Shown here one piece after another: positions 7,816 to 15,994 of a stretch of 32,469 bases of DNA. A program made the position numbers and the translations under genes. Under the pieces are notes generated by a model. It did no database searches and was not told the origin of the DNA. It worked only from the letters and a program-made list of their open reading frames with translations. Source of the DNA: Deltaproteobacteria bacterium (lineage in GTDB: Bacteria > Bdellovibrionota_C > UBA2361 > OMII01). Location of the stretch: contig CANLCB010000013.1 in NCBI GenBank assembly GCA_947488865.1, positions 1-32,469 on the forward strand. Direction: 5' to 3'. Position 1 is the first letter of the stretch; every line of letters begins with the position of its first letter.

Positions 7816-8438
7816 CTCCCGAACTCGTCGGAGTAATCCTGCATGCTCTGCTTAATGACGGTCAGAGCGGTTTTCTTGTTGTAGATCTTGCTTACCTGCA
7901 CTTTGGCTGGAAGCGCTTTGCCAGGAACTTGCTTGTAGGTGAGGAAGTAGTGGTGAAGTCGGTCTATGGTTCCCTTGGGGAGCTCGGAGATGTCTTCGAT
8001 ATCGCCGTAAGTGTCATCATTCTCAAGAACCGCGATGATTTTATCGTCGGCTTCCCCACCATCGATCATACGAAACCCTCCAACGGGTCTCGCGTTCAAG
8101 ATGATGTCACTGTGCAGAATAGGGCGAGAGGTTAGCACGCAGACGTCCATCGCGTCGCCGTCCCCAACGATTCCCTTTTTGCCAGTGGCTTTTGAGCACA
8201 ATTGACCGATTCCCTTACCGCAGTAGGTTCGAGGGATGAAGCCGTACAGAGTGGGGCAGTGATTCGAAAACTTCTGAGGCCGGTCCAGGCGAAGGATGCC
8301 GGTTTCTTTGTCCACCTCAAATTTCATCGTGTCCGTCGGGACAATTTCGATATAGCAGGTGATAACGTGAGGGGCGTTGGGTCCGGGTTGAACGCCATGC
8401 CATGGATGAGCGCGAAATGAAAGGTGAGACTTTTTCAT
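7812..8438 (-). CDS. ppa: Inorganic pyrophosphatase, family I
   Basis: 208 aa from ATG at 8438. A TTG at 8474 would add 12 residues, and neither start has a visible Shine-Dalgarno sequence. The enzyme is cytosolic and splits pyrophosphate to drive biosynthesis. The metal-binding signature is DGDAMDVCVL (93-102), matching the family pattern D-G-D-P-x-D, and GGEADDKIIAV supplies the third acidic cluster. KFEVDKETG and LDRPQ near residues 39-55 are also family features. It is longer than E. coli Ppa (about 176 aa), with an N-terminal segment (HPWHGVQPG) seen in longer bacterial forms. It lies just after rlmM on the same strand (45 bp, or 9 bp if TTG is used), so co-transcription is likely. Its stop codon overlaps that of the ABC gene (TTAA, 7812-7815). 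Confidence 0.93.
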   Translation of the reverse strand: MKKSHLSFRAHPWHGVQPGPNAPHVITCYIEIVPTDTMKFEVDKETGILRLDRPQKFSNHCPTLYGFIPRTYCGKGIGQLCSKATGKKGIVGDGDAMDVCVLTSRPILHSDIILNARPVGGFRMIDGGEADDKIIAVLENDDTYGDIEDISELPKGTIDRLHHYFLTYKQVPGKALPAKVQVSKIYNKKTALTVIKQSMQDYSDEFGS

Positions 8439-8483
8439 GGGGGTGATGATCAGGGTAGTGCCGTTAGAATGCAAGGGGGGCAG

Positions 8484-9533
8484 CTATACTTTTCCGACTA
8501 CCGTGAGCTCATTTTTATTGTGAGCGAGCTGCTTGCCGTCGAACCAGGATGTTCTTTCGCGCAGTAATTGGCGAATTTCTCGCAGACTTTCGAAGTCGGG
8601 TTCTCCCTTAAACTTCACTGTGACGCAGAACAGGGAGCATAGTTTCTTGCTCAGCCAAGTGTCGAGAATCCTCAACGTTCGATCGGGCGTTGTAATCACA
8701 TCACAGATTAACCATGTAACAGGTTGTGTCGGTGTCCAGGTGAAGGCGTCCCCTTTGATGAACGAGACGCTTTTATGTTTCATGAGTCGGTCATCAAGAG
8801 GGCTTCGATCGATAGCTGTGACCTTTGCCCCTCGCTCAACCATAACGTGGGTCCAGCCACCAGGGCACGCCCCAAGGTCGACGCAGGTATCCCCTTTGCG
8901 CGGATTGAGTCCGAAAACCAGTAGGGCTTCTTCCAGTTTCTTGAACGCTCGCGATGGCGGGCGTTTGTCGTCTGGGATGTCGACATATCCTCCCAAGCGG
9001 GGAGTGAGTCGAGACTGAAGTTGAGCGACCGCTTGAGCCGGTGTGACGCTCATGAATGCGGTCTCTTTAGTGGACAGCAGTACTTGAACCACGGCCGCGT
9101 CGGGCTGATGTTCGGAGAGTAGAGTTTTGACCAGAGAACGGCGCTTCTGTTTTAGAATGGCGAGAGTCTCTTGTTGAATGAGGCGTGCCCGGCTGTACTC
9201 ATCTCCAGAGTCAGCGGTGGCTGGTTCGAAGATGAAGAGGTTCCATCCGGGAAGGTCCTCTGGGAGGCGTTCTATGAGTGTGGTGACGATCGCCGACGCA
9301 AAGGTTTTGATGGAGTTCCCATCGAGCGGAAAGGCGTCTGGTAGGATTTGTCGAGAAAAAAGGAGTGGGTTTAGGGCTAAAAACGGGATATCGACCCCCG
9401 TTAGCTCTACCACCCCTGGGGCAAGCTGGGTACACTGCGGAGCGGGGGAGAGATGCGAGAGCTCGCGTGCCAAAAAGCTCTCTTGTCCCAATCGGGTAAC
9501 GCAAATATGTCGCTCAGGCGGAAGTATGGCCAT
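8484..9533 (-). CDS. rlmM: 23S rRNA 2'-O-methyltransferase, RlmM-like
   Basis: 349 aa. The N-terminal region (LGQESFLARELSHL) matches the substrate-binding start of RlmM proteins. The C-terminal half is an FtsJ-type SAM domain with DLGACPGGWT (219-228). A K-D-K-E catalytic set is visible: Lys198 or Lys199 in SRAFKKLEEA, Asp278 in LICDV, Lys307 in VTVKFKG and Glu342 in NKNELTVVG. E. coli RlmM methylates C2498 of 23S rRNA, and the same target is inferred here. The start ATG (9533-9531) faces the ATG of the TrmH gene inside ATGGCCAT, so the two genes overlap by 8 bp and each promoter must lie in the other's coding region. It is probably co-transcribed with ppa. Confidence 0.85.
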   Translation of the reverse strand: MAILPPERHICVTRLGQESFLARELSHLSPAPQCTQLAPGVVELTGVDIPFLALNPLLFSRQILPDAFPLDGNSIKTFASAIVTTLIERLPEDLPGWNLFIFEPATADSGDEYSRARLIQQETLAILKQKRRSLVKTLLSEHQPDAAVVQVLLSTKETAFMSVTPAQAVAQLQSRLTPRLGGYVDIPDDKRPPSRAFKKLEEALLVFGLNPRKGDTCVDLGACPGGWTHVMVERGAKVTAIDRSPLDDRLMKHKSVSFIKGDAFTWTPTQPVTWLICDVITTPDRTLRILDTWLSKKLCSLFCVTVKFKGEPDFESLREIRQLLRERTSWFDGKQLAHNKNELTVVGKV

Positions 9534-10389
9534 ACGTAAGTCTCATTCGAGTACCACAAAGGGGAAGCGGGGGCGAGTCGCCCCAAAATACAAACCCCCT
9601 CATTTTGATAAGGAGCCTCGTGCGAAGTATTACGGGGTGCGGTGCTGCTTAGCAATCTTCGAAACGAGAAAGGACGACATTAAGCGCGTATTTGTCTCGC
9701 ACGAGAATGAAGAGCAGTTTGATCACGTGCTTAACTGGGCGCACCGCCGGAATGTGCCCTACAGAATTGTAGCGGACGATGAGCTCTCTCGGGTATCCGC
9801 GACGGAGCATCATGAAGGTGTGTGTATTGAGGCGCGCCCCTTGACGGTGTTGTCGCAAACGCAGTTGCTTCGAAAAGTAGCGGACCTCCAGCGAGGAGTT
9901 CTTCTCTTGCTTGAGGGAGTCGAAAACCCTCACAACATCGGAGCGATACTACGAACCGCGTGCTTTTTCGGAGCGGAAGGAGTTCTCATTCAATCGAAGA
10001 ATGTTTCGGCCCTTTCTGGCGCGGCCTGTAGAATGGCCGAGGGTGCTGCTGAACATCTGCCGATTGCTTTCACCGACGACATCGGTTCGGTTTTAGCGGC
10101 GCTCAAGCAACGCGGATTCTCGATTGTCGCCACGACTCCGCATGAGGCGAAGTCGATGTACAGTGTTAAATGGTCGAACAAGTGCGTATTGATGTTCGGG
10201 GCTGAGGGTACTGGACTCTCGCAGAAGGCTCTGGAAGCGGCGGACGTTCGAGTGGTGGTGCCACGAGTCGGGCCGCTGGAGAGTCTTAACGTCAGCGCGG
10301 CCGTGTCGTCTGTTCTTACCGAAGCCCGTCGAGAGGCGATCGTTAAGGGGCACGTTCGACGGGTTAAGCTTCCGGGAGCGGAAGGCTAG
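9526..10389 (+). CDS. TrmH/SpoU-family RNA 2'-O-methyltransferase (YfiF-like)
   Basis: 287 aa from ATG at 9526. The open frame continues upstream to 9178, but that part is antisense to rlmM and lacks family features. Residues 1-32 are basic and probably flexible. Residues 33-105 form an L30e-like RNA-binding domain (YYGVRCCLAIFETR). The SPOUT methyltransferase domain carries motif 1 NPHNIGAILRT (134-144), motif 2 MFGAEGTGLS (223-232) and motif 3 LESLNVSAA (251-259), which form the trefoil knot and SAM pocket. Domain order is closest to E. coli YfiF and TrmH/RlmB-like enzymes. The RNA target cannot be read from the sequence. It is divergent from rlmM with overlapping start codons and convergent with the mnmC-like gene. 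Confidence 0.88.
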   Translation: MAIRKSHSSTTKGKRGRVAPKYKPPHFDKEPRAKYYGVRCCLAIFETRKDDIKRVFVSHENEEQFDHVLNWAHRRNVPYRIVADDELSRVSATEHHEGVCIEARPLTVLSQTQLLRKVADLQRGVLLLLEGVENPHNIGAILRTACFFGAEGVLIQSKNVSALSGAACRMAEGAAEHLPIAFTDDIGSVLAALKQRGFSIVATTPHEAKSMYSVKWSNKCVLMFGAEGTGLSQKALEAADVRVVVPRVGPLESLNVSAAVSSVLTEARREAIVKGHVRRVKLPGAEG

Positions 10390-10455
10390 GACCACGCGCC
10401 AAATTTTTTTCCTTGTCCGCCTAGTATGTCGGCGATAACTATCGTCCGTTCCGCA

Positions 10456-11577
10456 CTAGCGGCGTGGCATTTTCTTCTCTAGTCGTCGCGCCGACGCTAT
10501 ACGCGCCGCCTCCTCAAGCTCTCCGAGGGGATCGTTGGTGATATGGCGAGCTATTATCTCTCCGCCGAGTGGGGCTGTTAAGAGCCCCCGACTTCCGTGG
10601 CCCGCGTTAATAAAGAGATTGCGGCCCTCGATGAGGGGAAGGGCGCCTATGTATGGAAGTCTATCAAATGTGGAGGTTCTAAAGCACACTCGGGACGACC
10701 GCACGCTTAGTCCAGAAATTGAGGGAAGCGCGCGATAGAGTCGCGACATAATCTCTTGCGTGTCGGTATCGTCTGGCTCGGGATTGAAGTCGTTGTGTCG
10801 ATAGTGCGCTCCAACGAAATGTTGGCTCTCTTCAGAGGGCGTTACATATCCATCGTAGGAAATTATTGTTCGAAGTTTTAGCGACGAGTTGTTGGCGATT
10901 GCCTGAGCTGTCTGCCCTCGAATAGCTTCAAGCGGGACCCATTCAGCAACCGGAAGGCTTTGTATCTCGTAAGCACCGCACAGAACAACGTGAGGCGTCG
11001 ATATCGTTCCTCCGTCCTGAAGAGTCGCTGTCCAGGAGGAAATTTTCCACCGCAGACCAATTACCCTAGAGGCAAGTTTGATCGAGACGCGAGCGTTGTT
11101 TTCGACAAGCGCTTCGGTTACGTGAGCTGGCTTGCAATATCCCGCTTGAGGGATGTGGAAGCTTGGATTCAGGAGCGTGACTCCAGAAATCGCGCTCCCT
11201 TCATCAGCGGAGATCCTCCGCATTGGTACGTCTCCCACGCATGGCGTGTCTTCGGTCACAATTCGAGCCAGTCGCTTTGTGGAAGGAAGTTGTATCGCCC
11301 CGCACTCATGGTAGGAGACCCTCTGGGCCATACCGCTAGAGAACATGGTGTGGGTGAAGCGAAATCCCTGGGCGTAGAGACGTCCTGGCGCGGAGTTTTC
11401 TGTCGCGACGTAGGGCATGAGGAGGCCCCACTCGTTACCCGAGGCCTTTGGAGCCAGTTGGCCCTGAGACTCGCACAACGTGACTGAGATGCCTCGACTC
11501 GCGAGAGCGTAGGCGGTGCTTGCCCCGGCCAGGCCTCCACCGATGACGAGAGCCTCTGATGTTACGGATCCGTTCAT
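10456..11577 (-). CDS. mnmC: FAD-dependent oxidoreductase, stand-alone MnmC C-terminal domain type
   Basis: 373 aa. The N-terminal dinucleotide fold has GGGLAG (13-18). ASGNEWG (45-51) and the C-terminal block DRLPYIGALP...NAGHGSRGLLTAPLGGE match the MnmC oxidase domain, whose usual forms are A-S-G-N-x-x-G and G-H-G-S-R-G-L-x-x-A-P. In MnmC this domain removes the carboxymethyl group from cmnm5s2U34 of tRNA. E. coli fuses it to a methyltransferase domain, which is absent here (fusion length about 670 aa). A general D-amino-acid oxidase-like enzyme is the alternative, but the GHGSRGL block favours MnmC. It sits among other RNA-modification genes. The start ATG at 11577 has no clear Shine-Dalgarno sequence. 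Confidence 0.8.
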   Translation of the reverse strand: MNGSVTSEALVIGGGLAGASTAYALASRGISVTLCESQGQLAPKASGNEWGLLMPYVATENSAPGRLYAQGFRFTHTMFSSGMAQRVSYHECGAIQLPSTKRLARIVTEDTPCVGDVPMRRISADEGSAISGVTLLNPSFHIPQAGYCKPAHVTEALVENNARVSIKLASRVIGLRWKISSWTATLQDGGTISTPHVVLCGAYEIQSLPVAEWVPLEAIRGQTAQAIANNSSLKLRTIISYDGYVTPSEESQHFVGAHYRHNDFNPEPDDTDTQEIMSRLYRALPSISGLSVRSSRVCFRTSTFDRLPYIGALPLIEGRNLFINAGHGSRGLLTAPLGGEIIARHITNDPLGELEEAARIASARRLEKKMPRR

Positions 11578-11737
11578 GAGGAATGGTGTAGTAGAAAGGT
11601 GTTAACGCTCATCACCTGTAACCGTTACGTTACGGTAGTCTGCCGACCCTATGAAAAGCAATCAATGGATTGCGTAGGGAAAATCGCAAATATAGCCTCG
11701 GTGCGATACAGTTTTTAATCATGTGGATGGAGTTTTT

Positions 11738-12559
11738 GTGTCAGAGACGCTCGTAGCGATTATTTTAGGTCTCGTTGAGGGGATAACTGAGTATCTACCC
11801 GTTTCGAGCACGGGGCATCTAATTCTGTTTGGAGACCTCCTGAAATTTGAAGGCGAAAAGGCGAAGACCTTTGACGTTGTCATTCAGCTTGGAGCGATTC
11901 TAGCGGTGGTGTGGCTGTATTGGTCACGCTTTACCGGCCTTTTCAAAAATCTCACGGTCGGATTGAAGGATTCTCGCCAATGGTTCTCTCCAGGACTCAC
12001 GGGAGTAGCCGGCATAGTGAAGCTCGGTTTGGTGACGGGCCCCGCCTTGGTTATAGGTGCCGTGTTTGGAAGTCGGATTAAGGAATACCTTTTCAACACA
12101 ACGAGTGTCGCTATCGCGCTGGCTGTCGGAGCTGTTCTGATTCTGCTTGTCGAGCGCTTCGCGAAATTTGACGGACATGGAGATGCTGACCACCTTACAT
12201 GGCGTAAGAGTATCGTAATTGGACTCGTCCAATGTCTCGCATTGTGGCCCGGAATGTCGCGATCTGCCTCCGCTATTATTGGTGGCATGATGGTTGGTCT
12301 CTCGCGAAAGGCCGCGGCTGAATTCTCCTTCCTGGCGGCGGTCCCCATTTTGTCCGCGGCCGCTCTTCACGACCTGTTTAAAGCCGCTGCTGTGTTTACC
12401 GCGGATGATTTAAAGCTCGTCGCGATAGGTCTAGGGGTCTCGTTCTTTACGGCGTTGTTGACGGTGAAGTGGTTTATCGGAATGGTAGGGCGGTGGAGTC
12501 TGAAACCGTTCGCCTACTACAGACTCATTGTCGCCGCGGTTGTGCTCGCGATGTTGTAG
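11738..12559 (+). CDS. uppP: Undecaprenyl-diphosphatase UppP (BacA)
   Basis: 273 aa from GTG at 11738, which has GGAG 5 nt upstream. The GTG at 11723 would add five residues and has no better ribosome-binding site. E. coli BacA is also 273 aa and starts at the same point. This polytopic inner-membrane enzyme dephosphorylates undecaprenyl pyrophosphate to recycle the lipid carrier for peptidoglycan and LPS assembly. Family motifs are EGITEYLPVSSTGHLIL near the N-terminus (catalytic Glu and the Ser/Thr/His cluster), AKTFDVVIQLGAILAV, and LWPGMSRSASAIIGG in the second half (PGxSRS with the catalytic Arg). About seven hydrophobic spans are visible. The gene is monocistronic, since its neighbours run the other way. 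Confidence 0.95.
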   Translation: MSETLVAIILGLVEGITEYLPVSSTGHLILFGDLLKFEGEKAKTFDVVIQLGAILAVVWLYWSRFTGLFKNLTVGLKDSRQWFSPGLTGVAGIVKLGLVTGPALVIGAVFGSRIKEYLFNTTSVAIALAVGAVLILLVERFAKFDGHGDADHLTWRKSIVIGLVQCLALWPGMSRSASAIIGGMMVGLSRKAAAEFSFLAAVPILSAAALHDLFKAAAVFTADDLKLVAIGLGVSFFTALLTVKWFIGMVGRWSLKPFAYYRLIVAAVVLAML

Positions 12560-12710
12560 CGTCGAGCCTCAGTATGATCGCGAATAGTCTGCTAGCGTCC
12601 TGATGTGATTATCAGAGTTCTCTATGTAGTGAGGTTGGGAGATATTTATTCAGAAAGAATGAATGTGAAGAGGGCATCCCAAAGACAATAAACCGAAGAA
12701 ATTAACGCGC

Positions 12711-12929
12711 AAAAAAAAGAAACCTGAGATGCATAATGAACCGAACACCTGAGAACCCGAGAGGGGACGCTCAGGAGTTCGGTTCAATTGCCCAAAACAG
12801 ACGTCAGCAATGAAGCTAACGCAAACCTAAGAAATAACCTTCGTAACCTTGAAGTCTAGCGGGATGCCACACTTCGTAAGGTGCCCTGTGGACAGCTTGC
12901 GAAGCGCAAGAAGCTAATCTTCTCACCGT
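12711..12929 (-). ncRNA. Putative small structured RNA of about 220 nt, unassigned
   Basis: On the minus strand, a well-formed promoter (12936-12964) is followed by about 220 nt without a credible gene and ends in an 8-U tract (12718 down to 12711). Visible stems are CTTGCG-ctt-CGCAAG (12910-12896), CCACA/TGTGG (12891-12867), and a long stem at 12786-12737. In the long stem, 10 pairs (TGAACCGAAC/GTTCGGTTCA), an A-A mismatch and 6 more pairs (CTCAGG/CCTGAG) enclose a C-rich/G-rich loop. A second CTCAGG copy directly before the U-tract could replace the inner arm to give a terminator. I checked for tmRNA, SRP RNA, RNase P and 6S landmarks and saw none. A 34-codon GTG frame exists inside but looks accidental. 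Confidence 0.5.
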
Positions 12930-12935
12930 CTTACC

Positions 12936-12964
12936 AGTATAGCGGGTTTAACCTGCTAATTCAA
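12936..12964 (-). promoter_or_regulatory. Sigma-70 promoter of the putative small RNA
   Basis: Read on the minus strand: TTGAAT (12964-12959), a spacer of exactly 17 nt, then TATACT (12941-12936). Transcription would begin near 12929. There is no protein gene in this direction for several kilobases, because the next genes downstream run on the plus strand, so the promoter is best explained by an RNA product. Confidence 0.65.
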
Positions 12965-13079
12965 AATAGTTTTTTACTGGATGCCGAAGACGCTTCAGAA
13001 GAGCCGCATCTTCCACAATTCCAGCTACTTATAGATGTCTCCTCCAGTCCGAAAGGTTCAATTTTTTGCTTGATTCCGC

Positions 13080-15863
13080 CTAATGGGCCGGTAAGGAGGG
13101 CGACCCCTGGGCGGTATAGTCCCGTCCGGCTACGATCCGCTCAGACTGCCCGACAATCTCTAAAATGGTGGTGCTGGCTTCGAAAACCTCCTGCTTGGCT
13201 TGCTGTTCAAGTATATCGGCGAGCGCGCTCAACTCCGGATATCCATACAGGCCAGCGCTGCCACGAAGTTTATGCGCGAGGGCCTCAACCGCTTTCCAAT
13301 CATTTCGTTGCCATGCCGCTCGTAGATCATGGACGCGAGGAGTGAGGGTGTCGATGAACTCAAGCAAAAGTTCATTCATCTCCGCGTCGTCGCTTAATTT
13401 GCGGCTAAGAATGATTGATGTGGGGAGCTCTGTCGGAGCGTTAGAGGAGAGGAATTTCTGCAGCATTTGATAGAAAGATTCGCGTGTGAAAGGCTTCGCC
13501 AAGTGCATGGAGCACCCAGCTTCAATCGCCTTCAATACATCGCTGGTCATCGCGCCGGCGGAGAGTGACACGATTGGTGTGCGAATGCCGGCTTTTCTGA
13601 GCGCCCGAGCGGCGGTGAGTCCGTCGACATTCGGCATCTGAACATCGAGCAAGATAAGATCAAATTGGTCTTTCAGGGCCGCGTCGATAGCTTGCTGTCC
13701 GTCCTCAACGAGAACAGGCTCTGCCCCCGCCTTTTTGAGAAGATGGTCGACGAGTCGGCGATTGTCTAAGGCGTCATCCGCGAACAGTACTCGCCCCGAG
13801 ATATGCGGACGAGGGATTGAGGAGCGATGATGCCGGTCCTCCTCTTGTGGCATGGTGTGGATGAACCTGAGGGCGGTGTCCGACTCAGGCGCTATGGAGA
13901 AACGGAAGGTTGTGCCTTCACCCTCCTGAGACGACACAAATATCTCTCCTCCGAGAGCGTGTACGAGGTGCGCGGAGATGTTCAATCCAAGGCCTGTCCC
14001 TCCATATTGCCGCGTAATGCTCTCATTCGCCTGAGAAAACGGCTTAAAGAGATTCTGAAGCTGGGTGGGCTCGATTCCAATTCCGGAGTCCGAAACCGAG
14101 AACCTCATCAATCGCTTGTTCTCATCGTAGGAAACTCTAAGTTCGATCCATCCCTGTTCCGTAAATTTAATCGCGTTGCTGAGGAGATTGATAAGGACCT
14201 GCTTGAGCCGAAGGGCGTCGCTGCATATCTCTGATGGGAGCGGCCAATCATAGTGTACAGAGAAGGAGATCGCTTTTTCCGCGATGCGAGGAGCGAACAT
14301 CATTCGTACTTCCTCTATTAATTCGACGAGATTGAACGTTGTCCGCTCGATCGCTAACGCGCCGGCGTCAATCTTCGAAAGATCCAGGATGCCGTTGATT
14401 ACCTCCAGGAGATGTCTTCCATTATTGAGAATTACATCTAAGCAGTGAAGTTCGTCGGGAGCGTGTTTGTGCTCGTCGCGGAGCGCCTCCGCGAATCCGA
14501 TAATGGCGGTCAGGGGAGTGCGGATTTCGTGACTCATATTCGCCAGGAATTGACCCTTGGCGTCCATTGCCGCCTCCGCGGATTGCTTGGCCGCGTTCAG
14601 ATCCGCGTCTGCCTTTCGGCGGGCGGTGATATCCTCAATGGTGCCCACCCAGCCACTTACCGTATCCGTAGAGTTGATGGATGCTGTTTTGGCGTTTACC
14701 CAAGCGACCTCTCCATTCGGTTTCACTAATTGGTAGGTTGCCTCGAAGGGAGAGGCGGTCTTTGTCGCGGATGCCCAGCCACTGACCACTCGATCTCGGT
14801 CCTCCTCCGCCAGGGCTCGCTTCCATCCCGATCCGAGGCTCTGTTCAGCGGTCAGTCCGGTGATTATCTGATACTGGTGATTGGTATAAACGCAATTCCC
14901 GTCTGAGTCGGTCACGAAGATGCCGAGAGGGGCAGCCTCGCTGATCGCTCGGAATCGAGCCTCATTGTTCTGATACTGAAGTTCATCGGCGATTCGAGAG
15001 CTCAAATCCACGCAGGAGGACACGTATCCTTCTAATCGACCGCTTGAGGAGAACATGGGCATCGCCTGTTCGAGTACCCACCGATATGTCCCACTGGCGT
15101 GGCGCAATCGGAACTCAAGCTGAAAGCGTAATCGTTGTTCGGAAACCTCCGCCCACCTTTTGTTGTATACCTCTCTGTCATCGGGATGGATGGTCTTCTG
15201 CCAATGGTCGGCGATGCTGTCCTCCCGGCTGAGTCCTGTAAACTCACACCATGCCTGATTGAAGAATGTCCGGTTTCCCGCTTCGTCGGAGATGTATAAG
15301 AGCATCGGAGATGCGTCCGCGATGGTACGGAATCGTCTCTCGCTTTCGCCGAGCGCGTTCACCTTAGCCTGAAAGAGGTTAAGCTCGCTTCGCATCTCAA
15401 TGTGTCGAGCGGCTTGCCGCGCTAGTGTTTCAAGCGCCGCGGATTGCTCGTTGGTAAGTTTGTATGGCTTGGTGTGCAGTACGCACAGCGTACCGATCGC
15501 GAAGTTATCTTTCGTGATAAGGGGAGCTCCGGTGTAGAAGCGAATTCGAGTATCGCCTTTCGCGAAGGGGGTGTAAGCGAATCGAGGCTCTTTCTGTAAA
15601 TCCGGAATTACGAAGACGGAGTTGCCCAAAATGGTTTCGGAGCAGATCGCCTCATCTCGAGGAATTGAATCTCCATCAAATCCAATCTTCGATTTGAACC
15701 ATTGCCGGTCGGAGTCAATCAGAGAGAGGAATACGAGAGGGCATTCGCAGATCTGAGCGGCGAGTGTCGCGATGCCGTCGAAAATTGGCTCGGATTTGGA
15801 GTCGAGGATGTTGAGTCCTTTGAGCTTGTTGACACGCTCGCGTTCGTTCGGAGGTAGTCTCAT
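13080..15863 (-). CDS. Hybrid sensor histidine kinase: GAF-PAS-PAS-HisKA-HATPase-REC-HPt
   Basis: 927 aa with no membrane segment, so a cytosolic sensor. A GAF domain (about 25-160) is followed by two PAS domains (about 173-290 and 300-415, the second ending in the PAC-like GWVGTIEDIT). The HisKA dimer domain carries His445 in MSHEIRTP. The ATPase has the N-box NLLSNAIKF, G1 DSGIGI and G2 GGTGLGL. The receiver domain (690-805) has acidic pair ADD and phosphoacceptor Asp740 in LLDVQMP, with Lys790 in AKPF. The HPt domain has His864 in AHKLRGSAG. All relay residues are present, so a full His-Asp-His relay is expected, with the final receiver encoded elsewhere. ATG at 15863 has AGGGA 7 nt upstream. 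It follows the TPR-like gene on the same strand. Confidence 0.95.
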   Translation of the reverse strand: MRLPPNERERVNKLKGLNILDSKSEPIFDGIATLAAQICECPLVFLSLIDSDRQWFKSKIGFDGDSIPRDEAICSETILGNSVFVIPDLQKEPRFAYTPFAKGDTRIRFYTGAPLITKDNFAIGTLCVLHTKPYKLTNEQSAALETLARQAARHIEMRSELNLFQAKVNALGESERRFRTIADASPMLLYISDEAGNRTFFNQAWCEFTGLSREDSIADHWQKTIHPDDREVYNKRWAEVSEQRLRFQLEFRLRHASGTYRWVLEQAMPMFSSSGRLEGYVSSCVDLSSRIADELQYQNNEARFRAISEAAPLGIFVTDSDGNCVYTNHQYQIITGLTAEQSLGSGWKRALAEEDRDRVVSGWASATKTASPFEATYQLVKPNGEVAWVNAKTASINSTDTVSGWVGTIEDITARRKADADLNAAKQSAEAAMDAKGQFLANMSHEIRTPLTAIIGFAEALRDEHKHAPDELHCLDVILNNGRHLLEVINGILDLSKIDAGALAIERTTFNLVELIEEVRMMFAPRIAEKAISFSVHYDWPLPSEICSDALRLKQVLINLLSNAIKFTEQGWIELRVSYDENKRLMRFSVSDSGIGIEPTQLQNLFKPFSQANESITRQYGGTGLGLNISAHLVHALGGEIFVSSQEGEGTTFRFSIAPESDTALRFIHTMPQEEDRHHRSSIPRPHISGRVLFADDALDNRRLVDHLLKKAGAEPVLVEDGQQAIDAALKDQFDLILLDVQMPNVDGLTAARALRKAGIRTPIVSLSAGAMTSDVLKAIEAGCSMHLAKPFTRESFYQMLQKFLSSNAPTELPTSIILSRKLSDDAEMNELLLEFIDTLTPRVHDLRAAWQRNDWKAVEALAHKLRGSAGLYGYPELSALADILEQQAKQEVFEASTTILEIVGQSERIVAGRDYTAQGSPSLPAH

Positions 15864-15888
15864 CGCGCTTCCCTTGCAACGTGAACCT

Positions 15889-15926
15889 AAAAAGGTGCTG
15901 TACCAAGGTGATAGATCGGCACCTTT
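15889..15926 (-). terminator. Terminator after the TPR-like gene
   Basis: On the minus strand AAAGGTGC (15926-15919) pairs with GCACCTTT (15898-15891), followed by two more T. The 20-nt loop can form its own small hairpin. It lies about 70 bp past the TPR-like gene stop and 26 bp before the kinase ATG, so it probably limits read-through between the two. Confidence 0.45.
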
Positions 15927-15994
15927 CGGGTTTTGCTGAAGTATTAGGGGCGTAGGACTAACTTGCTGTAGTGGCGGTCTTTTTTGTGTCGGGC

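Larger units (their letters stand above)
12560..13079. other. 520-bp gap between uppP and the hybrid kinase gene
   Basis: No convincing protein gene. It is more A/T-rich than its surroundings around 12640-12720. On the minus strand it holds a sigma-70 promoter, a structured transcript region and a U-tract (separate entries). A weaker 8-bp stem (GAAGATGC/GCGTCTTC in minus orientation, about 12983-13010) lies just past the kinase stop and may be its terminator, though no U-run follows. Confidence 0.5.

Noticed and set aside
9178-9525. Upstream extension of the TrmH-type gene (116 extra codons)
   Set aside because: Antisense to rlmM, no family features, low-complexity Arg/Ser composition. The conserved protein begins at 9526.
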